Source: Chlorobium sp.
GTDB taxonomy: Bacteria; Bacteroidota; Chlorobiia; Chlorobiales; Chlorobiaceae
DNA length: 14,387 bases
Reading direction: 5' to 3'
NCBI GenBank assembly: GCA_028277485.1
Contig: JANQGE010000113.1
Location: 1-14,387, forward strand
The position numbers and the translations under genes were made by a program. The notes under the pieces are model-generated. The model worked only from the letters and a program-made list of their open reading frames with translations. It had not been told where the DNA came from and ran no database searches. Positions 1 to 6,640 of the stretch are shown here, piece after piece (position 1 is the first letter of the stretch; each line of letters starts with the position of its first letter).

Positions 1-143
1 ATTGTCGTGAGCGACTTGAGTACGAGGCGGACGGAGCGCAGAAACCGGAGTGTACATAGAGTACATGAGGATTTCGAGCACCGGCCAACGAAGTAATCAT
101 GGTGCGCAACAAATTAAGAGAGGTGCCCCAAATAGAGGTGTCC
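1..143 (+). repeat. Short inverted-repeat-ended element, copy 1 (left end cut off by window)
   Basis: This shares its core with copies 2 and 3: GTCGTGAG at the left, then GGCGGACGGAGCGCAGAAAC, a small hairpin (TGTAC-ATAGA-GTACA) and GGATTTCGAGCACCG. The right half (CGAAGTAATCA...GCGCAACAA) is of the type also seen in copies 4 and 5. The right terminal sequence occurs twice in succession, GAGAGGTGCC (118-127) and ATAGAGGTGTCC (132-143), as if two element ends abut. The left terminal repeat lies before the window. The Nudix gene starts 25 bp after the end. Confidence 0.85.
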
Positions 144-168
144 ATATGTATAAACGCTCAGCTCATAT

Positions 169-582
169 ATGGTAAAAGCTACCGTCACGGCAATAGTATC
201 GCCCTCGGAAATGGAGCGAAACATTATCCTGCTGACACAAAGAAGTATAGAGCCGTTTAAAGGTTATTGGTGTTTTCCGGGCGGTCATATCGATCCCGGT
301 GAAACTGCCGAGAAAGCGGTTATCCGTGAGACGGCCGAAGAAACCGGACTTGACCTGCAATCACCCGAGTTTCTTGGCTATTGCAACGAAATCTTCCCCG
401 AATATAACTTTCACGCTGTTGTCCTGATGTTTTACGGGACAGCGCAGGGAACGCTTCGCCCTCAACCCGGCGAAGTAGCCGATGCCGCCTGGTTTTCCAC
501 TAAAAAAGCCGACAGCCTTTCACTTGCATTCAATCATCGAGAAGTTCTTACACGTTATGAAAAACATATTGCATCTTTCTAA
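169..582 (+). CDS. Nudix (NUDIX) hydrolase
   Basis: This is a 137-residue, single-domain Nudix protein, expected to hydrolyse a nucleoside diphosphate linked to another group (NTP, ADP-ribose, NADH or similar) using Mg2+. The Nudix box runs from about Gly39 to Leu61 and fits GX5EX7REUXEEXGU: GHIDPGE, then RETAEETGL. One position that is normally aliphatic is Thr55. The sequence CFPGGHID just before it is also typical. The substrate cannot be read from the sequence. MutT/8-oxo-dGTPase or ADP-ribose pyrophosphatase types are both possible. The ATG at 169 is the only usable start because an in-frame stop lies at 151. No Shine-Dalgarno site is visible, and a repeat element ends 25 bp upstream. 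Its 3' end overlaps the start of the next gene by 26 bp, so the two are probably co-transcribed and possibly translationally coupled. Confidence 0.9.
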   Translation: MVKATVTAIVSPSEMERNIILLTQRSIEPFKGYWCFPGGHIDPGETAEKAVIRETAEETGLDLQSPEFLGYCNEIFPEYNFHAVVLMFYGTAQGTLRPQPGEVADAAWFSTKKADSLSLAFNHREVLTRYEKHIASF

Positions 583-1450
583 GGTCCTGATTCTTTTTTT
601 CCTGGTCTGGCCGGCATTTCTTGGAGGATGCGGTGACACCGCGACAAAGCAGACCTCGGGCCTCTTTTCCGATAAACCGACAATTGTCAGCCTGACCCCG
701 AGCATTACGGAAATGATCTATGCGATCGGAGCAGGAAAACAACTTATTGGAAGAACCAGCGCGTGTGACTGGCCGGCCGACGTAGAAAAGATACAGGTAG
801 TCGGGGCTTTCGGCAAACCGTCTCTTGAAGTGCTCGCCAGTCTTTCACCGGACCTTGTTCTCGACACAGACCTTGCAGATGAAAACATGGGTGTGAGAAT
901 AACCGAACTCGATATCAGGCGGGAACACCTTACTGTCCGCATCCCGGAAGATATTCCCCCGGCGCTCCGCAAATTAGGTAAACTTACCGGCAACACCGAA
1001 AAAGCCGACAGCCTTGCCTCAGTTATCGAACAAGGCCTGGAAAAATTTCGGAAACAGGTTGAAACCGTCGCCTCTCGCCCGAAAGTTTACCTGGAAATAT
1101 GGGATGACCCTCTCTGGACAGGAGGAAAAAACAGCTATGTCTCTGCTCTCATCACCTATGCCGGAGGCAAAAATATCGGCGATGCTGTGGAAAAGGAGTA
1201 TTTTAAGGCCTCTCCCGAATGGGTTATCACAGAGAACCCGGACATCATTGCCTGCATGTATATGTCCAGGGAGGGAAACGTCGTCTCCAAAGTAATCTCC
1301 AGATCAGGCTGGGCACATATCGGAGCGGTAAAAAACGGGAAAGTTTACGATAACTTTGACAACAGCATTTTCTTGCGTCCCGGCCCCCGCATACTTGAGG
1401 GCATAGAGCAGCTCAGGCGCATCATTGATGCGACAAGTGATGAGCGATGA
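557..1450 (+). CDS. Cobalamin/Fe-siderophore-type ABC transporter substrate-binding lipoprotein (BtuF-like)
   Basis: This is a 297-residue class III periplasmic binding protein (helical-backbone metal receptor family, as BtuF/FhuD), which delivers vitamin B12 or a metal chelate to an ABC importer. The ATG at 557 is chosen because it gives a typical lipoprotein signal: Lys2, a hydrophobic core (KVLILFFLVWPAF) and a lipobox LGGC with Cys25. The open frame extends upstream to 482, but that would bury the signal peptide. The mature part starts with PTIVSLTPSITEMIYAIG, the usual first strand and helix of BtuF, and ends with a RPGPRILEGIEQL helix typical of the family. No permease or ATPase gene follows, so the rest of the transporter must be encoded elsewhere, possibly upstream of the window. 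It overlaps the Nudix gene in another frame. Substrate assignment (B12 versus siderophore) is uncertain. Confidence 0.85.
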   Translation: MKNILHLSKVLILFFLVWPAFLGGCGDTATKQTSGLFSDKPTIVSLTPSITEMIYAIGAGKQLIGRTSACDWPADVEKIQVVGAFGKPSLEVLASLSPDLVLDTDLADENMGVRITELDIRREHLTVRIPEDIPPALRKLGKLTGNTEKADSLASVIEQGLEKFRKQVETVASRPKVYLEIWDDPLWTGGKNSYVSALITYAGGKNIGDAVEKEYFKASPEWVITENPDIIACMYMSREGNVVSKVISRSGWAHIGAVKNGKVYDNFDNSIFLRPGPRILEGIEQLRRIIDATSDER

Positions 1451-1478
1451 GGCAGTAAGTGTTACGTGTTATGGGTCA
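1436..1478 (+). repeat. Degenerate heptamer-like tandem repeat
   Basis: Units such as AGTGATG, AGCGATG, AGTGTTA, CGTGTTA and TGGGTCA follow each other at roughly seven-base steps. They begin inside the last codons of the binding-protein gene and run about 28 bp beyond its stop. The units are imperfect and one is eight bases long, so this is a visual call only. Confidence 0.35.
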
Positions 1479-1745
1479 TGAGGGCTGGATAACAAGATAG
1501 GGAAAATGACGGCTTCAGGATCGTACTCAGCGAAGCGGTAATCGTATTTGTAATCGAGAAAAGTAGTGCTGATCTGTTGAATCGTTGGTCTGTTTATGAA
1601 AAATGCAGGGGTGTATTGGAGCTACGTAGGGGCGGACCCCTGTGTCCGCCCGAACAAAGTGCTGTCCAGCCATCAGGTATAACGAATGACCCCGAAAGAG
1701 GAAAAACGCGGTCATTTTCTTATCTTTCCGGCTTTACTACCATAA
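1451..1745. other. Gene-free stretch between the binding-protein gene and repeat copy 2
   Basis: About 295 bp without a convincing gene. It contains the tail of the heptamer-like repeat, the GGGCGGAC/GTCCGCCC palindrome (1630-1651) and a loose hairpin pairing AATGACC (1685-1691) with GGTCATT (1710-1716) followed by a T-rich run. The last could be a weak terminator for the upstream pair. Open frames crossing it on either strand have no recognisable domain and run through repeat sequence. Confidence 0.6.
1630..1651. repeat. Palindromic GGGCGGAC-CCCTGT-GTCCGCCC element
   Basis: Perfect 8-bp arms, GGGCGGAC (1630-1637) and GTCCGCCC (1644-1651), flank a 6-base spacer. The flanking GTAGG on the left is part of the form I recall for this motif, which turns up in intergenic DNA of many unrelated bacteria. 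There is no T-tract after either arm, so it is not an obvious terminator. Confidence 0.6.
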
Positions 1746-1888
1746 GGGAACCTCTATTTATTGTCATGAGCGGTTCAAGTGCAAGGCGAACGGAGCGCAG
1801 AAACTGGAGTGTACAACAGAGTACATGAGGATTTCGAGCACCGGTCAACGCGGCAATTGAAATGCGGAATAAATAAATTGAGGTATCC
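1746..1888 (+). repeat. Short inverted-repeat-ended element, copy 2
   Basis: Length is 143 bp. The ends, GGGAACCTCTATTTATT (1746-1762) and AATAAATTGAGGTATCC (1872-1888), match as inverted repeats at 14 of 17 positions. The interior is nearly identical to copy 3, including GGCGAACGGAGCG, the TGTAC/GTACA hairpin, GGATTTCGAGCACCG and a right half with GCAATTGAA and AATAAATAAAT. The MFS gene starts 18 bp beyond the right end. Confidence 0.88.
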
Positions 1889-1906
1889 ATAAAACAGCCG
1901 TCCTGC

Positions 1907-3184
1907 ATGAAGAAGTCACCCCTGGCGATACTGTTTCTGACAGTGCTGCTCGACCTGATCGGGTTCGGTATTGTCCTGCCTCTTCTTCCGACATACGCCA
2001 AAGATCTTGGCGCAAACCCTTTTATGATAGGCTTTATCGCCGCGATATATTCCGGCATGCAGTTTCTCTTCTCCCCCGTATGGGGAAGACTCAGTGATCA
2101 TATAGGGCGCAGACCGGTGATGCTGAGCAGTATTTTACTGGCTTCAGTCTCCTATCTGTTTTTCGCACAAGCCTCCACCATTCCGCTTTTGATCCTTGCA
2201 CGTGCCCTGTCGGGCATAGGATCAGCGAATATCGCGGCGGCACAGGCGTACATAACCGACGTTACCGACAGCAAAAGCCGGTCAACCGCCATGGGCATGC
2301 TCGGCGCGGCCTTCGGTATAGGCTTTATCGTTGGGCCGTTGATCGGCGGATTTCTCAAAACCAATTTCGGTATAGAAATGGTGGGATATGTTGCTTCGGG
2401 TTTGATCGGGATCGATTTTATCCTTGCCATTTTTCTTCTTCCTGAATCAAACAAACAAGCGAAAAAAATCTCACACTTTATCGGCGGTTTGATGAACCGC
2501 ACCGGACAACCCTTGCTTGCTTCCGTAAAAGAGAAATCGACAGTCTACTTCGACGGAGTCGTAACTGCCTTCAGCTACCGCCCCATAGCCCTGCTCATGA
2601 GTGCAAACTTTATTTTCACGTTCGGCATCGCCAATATGCAAATAGCTTCTATTCTGCTGTGGAAAGAGTATTTCCATACAACCGACCAGCAGATAGGCTA
2701 CTTGTTTGCCTATGTAGGTTTTATATCGGTAATCGTTCAGGGCGGCATGATAGGGCAACTGAACAAGCGTTTTGGCGAGCACAAACTTTTTCTCTGGGGC
2801 CATATCATTACATTTGCCGGAGTGTTTTTTATCCCGTTTATTCCATCGACAACCCTTTTCACTCTCGGACTCGGCATTCTTCTTTTCTTTGCAATCGGAA
2901 CCAGTCTGGTAAACCCGATCAACATCTCGATGATCTCCCTCTACAGCTACACGCAGAAACAGGGGCAAATCATGGGTTACGGACAATCCATCAACTCTCT
3001 TGCAAGGATACTGGGCCCGTTCAGCGGCAGCATTTGCTATGGCTTGCTCCCGTCGATGCCGTTTATCTTCGCCGGGGTGCTCATGCTCGTCGGAACCATG
3101 ATTTCCCTGAGTTTGTTCAAGTACGAAATAGCGGCGCTGGATTTACAGCCCGAATCTGCAACCGACCCGCAAACAGCAGAATAG
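1907..3184 (+). CDS. MFS exporter, TetA/DHA1-like drug:H+ antiporter family
   Basis: This is a 425-residue, highly hydrophobic protein of major facilitator size, expected to span the inner membrane 12 times and export a small molecule in exchange for protons. TM1 holds a DLIGFGIVLPLLP segment (residues 16-28), characteristic of the TetA/DHA1 group. The loop 2-3 motif A is GRLSDHIGRRPV (60-71). TM5 carries the antiporter motif C, GAAFGIGFIVGPLIGG (133-148). The ATG at 1907 gives a short positively charged N-terminus (MKKS) just before TM1. No clear ribosome binding site precedes it, and repeat copy 2 ends 18 bp before. Although the motifs are those of tetracycline efflux pumps, many chromosomal members have unknown substrates, so resistance should not be assumed. 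It stands alone between repeat copy 2 and cca. Confidence 0.88.
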   Translation: MKKSPLAILFLTVLLDLIGFGIVLPLLPTYAKDLGANPFMIGFIAAIYSGMQFLFSPVWGRLSDHIGRRPVMLSSILLASVSYLFFAQASTIPLLILARALSGIGSANIAAAQAYITDVTDSKSRSTAMGMLGAAFGIGFIVGPLIGGFLKTNFGIEMVGYVASGLIGIDFILAIFLLPESNKQAKKISHFIGGLMNRTGQPLLASVKEKSTVYFDGVVTAFSYRPIALLMSANFIFTFGIANMQIASILLWKEYFHTTDQQIGYLFAYVGFISVIVQGGMIGQLNKRFGEHKLFLWGHIITFAGVFFIPFIPSTTLFTLGLGILLFFAIGTSLVNPINISMISLYSYTQKQGQIMGYGQSINSLARILGPFSGSICYGLLPSMPFIFAGVLMLVGTMISLSLFKYEIAALDLQPESATDPQTAE

Positions 3185-3229
3185 CAGAAATTATCGCACA
3201 ACACTTTTTTCGAGAATTTTGATACTTCT

Positions 3230-4657
3230 ATGTCCTGCAAGGAAAAACTGCCGCCACACTCTCTTCCTGATATTCTTTACCGGATAGGCGATATCGCAGA
3301 CCGATCCGGCATACCGTGTTATCTCGTAGGTGGTTATGTCAGAGATGTCCTGATGAACAAATCGAGCCAGGACATTGATATCATGGTTGTCGGCGAGCCT
3401 GTACCTTTCGCAAAACTGATTGAAAAAGAATTAAACGGCAAAAACTTCGTTGTTTTCGAACGGTTCAGGACCGCACGGTTTGAGCTTGAAGATCCCGGGA
3501 CAGGAATGATACTGCTTGAAATTGTAGGTGCGCGCAAGGAAAGCTACAACCCGGATTCACGAAAACCGGTCACCGAAATAGGATCACTCGAAGATGACCT
3601 TTCAAGGCGGGATTTTACAATCAACGCCCTGGCAGTACCATTGAACAAAGGTGACCGCAACTGTATCGTCGATATTTTCAACGGTTATAACGATCTGCGC
3701 GCGGAAATATTGAGAACCCCTCTGGAACCCGAAAAAACTTTTTCAGACGACCCTTTGCGCATGATGAGGGCCGCAAGGTTTGCCTGCGAGCTTGAGTTCC
3801 AGCTTGACCGGCAGGTTGTGAACGCCATGACTTCCATGGCACAGAGAATAACCATTGTATCAAAAGAGCGGGCAAGTCAGGAGTTTTTGAAAATCATGGC
3901 AAGCCGAAAGCCCTCCGTTGGCCTCACGATTCTTTTCAAAACCGGCATCCTTGAAGAGATCATGCCGGAGTTGACCGCAATGGCCGGTGTTGAACAAGTT
4001 GACGGCCTGGGACACAAGGACACGCTGTTTCACACGTTTCAGGTTGTCGATAAGCTGGCAGAGAAAAGCGACAATCTCTGGCTCAGGGTCGCCGCCCTTC
4101 TCCATGATATCGCCAAACCTGTAACCAAACGCTTCAATAAATCATCGGGCTGGACCTTTCATGGCCATGAAATCGTCGGGACAAAGCTGTCAAAAAAGAT
4201 ATTCCGGTCCATGCGCTGGCCGCTCGAGCCCCTTCCGTATGTACAGAAAATGATACGGCTGCATCATCGCCCGATCCCGCTTTCAAAGGATGAGATCACC
4301 GATTCTGCCGTGAGGAGATTAATGTATGAAGCGGGAGAAGACCTGGATGATCTGATGATACTTTGCAGGGCAGATGTCACCAGCAAGAATCCCCGGAAGG
4401 TCAAGAGAATCATGAACAACTTCAACATCGTGGAGAGAAAAATCACGGAAGTTGCCGAGAGAGATCTGCTGGCAAAATGGAGACCCCCTATCGACGGTTG
4501 TGATATCATGAAAACCCTCGGTCTTCGCGAAGGCAGACTTGTCGGCATCATAAAGAAAAAAATGGAAACCGCTGTTATCGAGGGGGAAATTCCATATGAC
4601 AGGGACGCCGCTCTCGATTATATAAAAAAAGCATACCGGGAGATGCAAAACACATAG
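3230..4657 (+). CDS. cca: CCA tRNA nucleotidyltransferase / poly(A) polymerase family protein with HD domain
   Basis: This is a 475-residue class II nucleotidyltransferase, which probably adds or repairs the 3' CCA end of tRNAs. The head domain shows LVGGYVRDVL (Gly34-Gly35, Arg38-Asp39) and the metal-binding DIDIM (Asp48, Asp50). Next come SRRDFTINALAV and DDPLRMMRAARFA, the motif B and C regions, the latter with DD in place of the common ED, as I recall for Bacteroidota/Chlorobiota homologues. An SKERASQEF segment follows. The C-terminal half is an HD domain with ALLHDIAKP (His292, Asp293) and further histidines (HGHE, HHRP), suggesting an extra phosphohydrolase activity. CCA-adding, A-adding and poly(A) polymerase members cannot be separated reliably by eye. 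The start at 3230 places the catalytic domain at the usual distance, and no strong ribosome binding site is visible. Confidence 0.88.
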   Translation: MSCKEKLPPHSLPDILYRIGDIADRSGIPCYLVGGYVRDVLMNKSSQDIDIMVVGEPVPFAKLIEKELNGKNFVVFERFRTARFELEDPGTGMILLEIVGARKESYNPDSRKPVTEIGSLEDDLSRRDFTINALAVPLNKGDRNCIVDIFNGYNDLRAEILRTPLEPEKTFSDDPLRMMRAARFACELEFQLDRQVVNAMTSMAQRITIVSKERASQEFLKIMASRKPSVGLTILFKTGILEEIMPELTAMAGVEQVDGLGHKDTLFHTFQVVDKLAEKSDNLWLRVAALLHDIAKPVTKRFNKSSGWTFHGHEIVGTKLSKKIFRSMRWPLEPLPYVQKMIRLHHRPIPLSKDEITDSAVRRLMYEAGEDLDDLMILCRADVTSKNPRKVKRIMNNFNIVERKITEVAERDLLAKWRPPIDGCDIMKTLGLREGRLVGIIKKKMETAVIEGEIPYDRDAALDYIKKAYREMQNT

Positions 4658-4731
4658 CAGGAAGATAGCAGCCGGAAGTCTGTAGTAAATGATATATTAA
4701 GGCTTTTTTAACCATTTGATATCCAATAAAA

Positions 4732-4871
4732 GGCACCTCTATTAATTGTCATGAGCGTTTCAAGTGCAAGGCGAACGGAGCGGAGAAACCGGAGTGTACA
4801 CAGAGTACATGAGGATTTCGAGCACCGTTCAACGATGCAATTGAAGCACGGAATAAATAAATAGAGGTGCC
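4732..4871 (+). repeat. Short inverted-repeat-ended element, copy 3 (best preserved)
   Basis: Length is 140 bp. The ends GGCACCTCTATTAATT (4732-4747) and AATAAATAGAGGTGCC (4856-4871) pair at 15 of 16 positions, with a perfect outer 11 bp. Inside are GTCATGAGCG, GGCGAACGGAGCG, a small hairpin (TGTAC 4795-4799, GTACA 4805-4809) and GGATTTCGAGCACCG. No coding capacity or target-site duplication is evident. The right end contains GAGGTG (4864-4869), an anti-16S-like sequence, 19 bases before the purB start codon. That is longer than the usual spacing. Confidence 0.9.
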
Positions 4872-4888
4872 CTTAAAACCAAAACACA

Positions 4889-6193
4889 GTGATACCACGT
4901 TACTCACCGAAAGATATGGCAGCCATATGGACGGACGAAGCAAAGTTCGAGCGCTGGCTGCAACTGGAAATAGCGGCTGTAGAAGCACGCGCTGAAACGG
5001 GCGCTGTCCCGCAAGAGGCTTTGGCGGCCATAAAAGAAAACGCGAGATTCAACGTCGATGAAATCCTTGAAATCGAAAAGGAAACCAAGCACGATGTGAT
5101 CGCTTTCCTTACCAATGTCAACCAGTATGTGGGACCGCATTCTCGCTATATCCACGAGGGCCTGACCTCCTCTGATGTAGGTGACACCTGTCTTGCCATG
5201 CAGATGCGCGACGCCGGCAGGATTCTTGTCAAGGACGTCGAGACACTTGTCGAAGTACTTGCCAAAAGGGCTGTAGAGTTTAAATACACCCTGGAGATGG
5301 GAAGAACCCACGGCATTCATGCTGAACCAACCACTTTCGGCCTGAAACTCCTGCTCTGGCATCAGGAAATGCTTCGAAACCTCGAAAGGCTCGAAAGGGC
5401 TGTCGAGAACGTTTCCGTGGGTAAAATTTCGGGCGCCGTAGGCACGTATCAACACCTTTCGCCGGAGATAGAAGCTGCTGTTTGCAAGAAGCTCGACCTG
5501 AAGCCCTCACCGATTTCAACCCAGATTCTGCAGCGTGACCGGCATGCCGAGTTTCTCACAACTCTTGCCATCATAGCCTCATCAATCGAAAAATTTTCCG
5601 TGGAGTTTCGTCACCTGCAGCGGACCGAAGTACGTGAAACCGAAGAGTTTTTCAGCAAAGGGCAAAAAGGCAGTTCCGCAATGCCGCACAAACGCAATCC
5701 CATCACTTTCGAACGTTTGACGGGCCTTGCCCGGGTTGTCCGTTCGAACTCCATTGCAGCCATGGAAAATGTTGCACTCTGGCATGAACGGGATATCTCA
5801 CACTCGTCGGTCGAAAGGGTTATCATGCCGGATTCCACCATCGCTCTCTGCTACATGCTTCGCACCTTCACCGATACGCTGAAAAACCTTCTCGTCTACC
5901 CGGAAAGAATGGAAGAAAACTTCAATACTTCCTACGGCCTTACTCTTTCGCAAACTCTGCTGCTCGCTCTCACGGGAAAAGGTCTTACCCGTGAGGAAGC
6001 CTACAAACTGGTGCAGCGCAATGCAATGAAGAGCTGGGAACGCAAAGTCCAGCTGAAAGAGCACGTCCTGCAGGATCAGGATATTCTTTGGCATCTGTCT
6101 GCAGAAGAAATAGAACAGCTCTTTTCATCGAAAAACATCCTCGGCAAGCTCAGAAAAAGCGTTGACATCATCTTTGCCCGCAACGGATTCTAA
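4889..6193 (+). CDS. purB: Adenylosuccinate lyase
   Basis: This is a 434-residue fumarase/aspartase-superfamily lyase. It makes fumarate from SAICAR in purine synthesis and from adenylosuccinate in AMP synthesis. The start MIPRYSPKDMAAIW closely resembles the typical PurB N-terminus. Catalytic elements are visible: LTSSDVGDT, GRTHGIHAEP with His141, and the flexible signature loop GSSAMPHKRNP (261-271) with the active-site serine at 262/263. Residue numbers match those of the Bacillus enzyme (431 aa) almost exactly, so the protein is full length. The start codon is GTG at 4889. An in-frame stop at 4874 rules out anything longer and there is no ATG nearby. No ribosome binding site lies at normal spacing, and repeat copy 3 ends 17 bp upstream. 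Repeat copy 4 begins 3 bp after the stop codon. Confidence 0.96.
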   Translation: MIPRYSPKDMAAIWTDEAKFERWLQLEIAAVEARAETGAVPQEALAAIKENARFNVDEILEIEKETKHDVIAFLTNVNQYVGPHSRYIHEGLTSSDVGDTCLAMQMRDAGRILVKDVETLVEVLAKRAVEFKYTLEMGRTHGIHAEPTTFGLKLLLWHQEMLRNLERLERAVENVSVGKISGAVGTYQHLSPEIEAAVCKKLDLKPSPISTQILQRDRHAEFLTTLAIIASSIEKFSVEFRHLQRTEVRETEEFFSKGQKGSSAMPHKRNPITFERLTGLARVVRSNSIAAMENVALWHERDISHSSVERVIMPDSTIALCYMLRTFTDTLKNLLVYPERMEENFNTSYGLTLSQTLLLALTGKGLTREEAYKLVQRNAMKSWERKVQLKEHVLQDQDILWHLSAEEIEQLFSSKNILGKLRKSVDIIFARNGF

Positions 6194-6196
6194 AAA

Positions 6197-6303
6197 GGTG
6201 CCTCTATCGTCATGAGCGGTTCAAGTGCGTGGCGGACGGAGCGCAGAAACCCTCTCCTATCCGGCCAGCGAAGTAATCAGGGCGCGCAGCAAGTTGAGGT
6301 GCC
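6197..6303 (+). repeat. Short inverted-repeat-ended element, copy 4 (internally shortened)
   Basis: This 107-bp copy starts 3 bp after the purB stop. The left end GGTGCCTCTAT and right end TTGAGGTGCC are recognisable. The core GTCATGAGCGGTTCAAGTGC and GGCGGACGGAGCGCAGAAAC is present. The segment with the TGTAC/GTACA hairpin and GGATTTCGAGCACCG is replaced by a short CCTCTCCTAT stretch. The right half (CGAAGTAATCAGGGCGCGCA) is like copy 1. Confidence 0.8.
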
Positions 6304-6452
6304 CTAAACGCAAGTACCGGCATCAGGTTTGTTAATGTCACGATTATTGTTAAATTTTGTGTCATTTTGTTCCCGGGCCAAACCAGATAAACACGGTTCG
6401 GGAAAGCACGGTACATCTCACATTTCACAGTCACCAGCGACCGGACATACCA

Positions 6453-6483
6453 TTGTATAGTGAGTTATTATGCTGATAATAAC
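6453..6483 (+). promoter_or_regulatory. Possible rnf promoter with overlapping perfect palindrome
   Basis: A perfect inverted repeat, GTTATTAT-GCTG-ATAATAAC, occupies 6464-6483. It overlaps a fair -10 candidate GATAAT (6475-6480), which has a weak -35 partner TTGTAT (6453-6458) at 16-bp spacing. A palindrome over a -10 box is a common place for a repressor to bind. The whole assignment is inferred from sequence alone. Confidence 0.4.
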
Positions 6484-6489
6484 ATTAAA

Positions 6490-6619
6490 GGCACCTCTAT
6501 AGATTGTCGTGAGTCCCGATTTTGTCGGGGCTCGAGGATGCGGACGGGGCGTGGAAACCCCCAAACCTACCCGCTTAACGTAATAACCAAGGTGCGCAAC
6601 AGAATTAACAGAAGCACCT
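6490..6619 (+). repeat. Short inverted-repeat-ended element, copy 5 (divergent)
   Basis: The left end GGCACCTCTAT (6490-6500) is perfect, while the right end (ACAGAAGCACC) is degenerate. After GTCGTGAG the usual sequence is replaced by a hairpin, GAGTCCCGA-TTTTG-TCGGGGCTC (6511-6533, 9-bp stem with one G-U). The stretch GCGGACGGGGCGTGGAAACC still matches other copies. The TGTAC/GTACA segment is absent, as in copy 4, and the right half (CGTAATAACCAAGGTGCGCA) matches copies 1 and 4. It ends about 21 bp before the rseC-like start codon. Confidence 0.75.
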
Positions 6620-6621
6620 GT

Positions 6622-6626
6622 AGGAG
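6622..6626 (+). promoter_or_regulatory. Shine-Dalgarno site before the rseC-like gene
   Basis: AGGAG lies 14 bases before the ATG at 6641 and 7 bases before an out-of-frame ATG at 6634. The latter would open an 11-codon frame (MSYVRQSAENI, stop at 6667) overlapping the gene. An in-frame stop at 6632 leaves 6641 as the only start for the RseC-like protein. Confidence 0.5.
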
Positions 6627-6640
6627 ATGATTAATGTCTT

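Larger units (their letters stand above)
6194..6640 (+). other. Gene-free region upstream of the rnf operon, flanked by repeat copies 4 and 5
   Basis: About 450 bp without a gene. Two shortened repeat copies (6197-6303 and 6490-6619) flank 186 bp of unique, AT-richer DNA. That unique DNA holds an imperfect inverted repeat pairing AATGTCACGA (6334-6343) with TTGTGTCATT (6357-6366), another pairing TTCCCG (6370) with CGGGAA (6399), and a perfect palindrome at 6464-6483. It is the most likely location of the rnf promoter. Confidence 0.7.

Noticed and set aside
482..556. Longer N-terminus for the BtuF-like protein
   Set aside because: It would place 25 non-hydrophobic residues before a clear lipoprotein signal peptide. 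The ATG at 557 starts the signal properly.
1577..2058. Open frames on both strands crossing repeat copy 2
   Set aside because: Their sequences come from the element and the GTCCGCCC palindrome. Similar peptide phrases from copy 3 reflect shared repeat DNA, not a protein family.
1907..3184. Tetracycline resistance determinant
   Set aside because: Family motifs match TetA-like exporters, but they are shared by many housekeeping drug/proton antiporters. No regulator (tetR) or mobile context is present.
3188..3219. Weak hairpin after the MFS gene (AAATTATCG with CGAGAATTT)
   Set aside because: A mismatched, AT-rich 9-bp stem with a 14-base loop and no following T-tract is not enough for a terminator call.
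1..6619. CRISPR array or attachment sites suggested by the recurring repeats
   Set aside because: Copies are kilobases apart, differ in length, have terminal inverted repeats, and are not interspersed with regular spacers.
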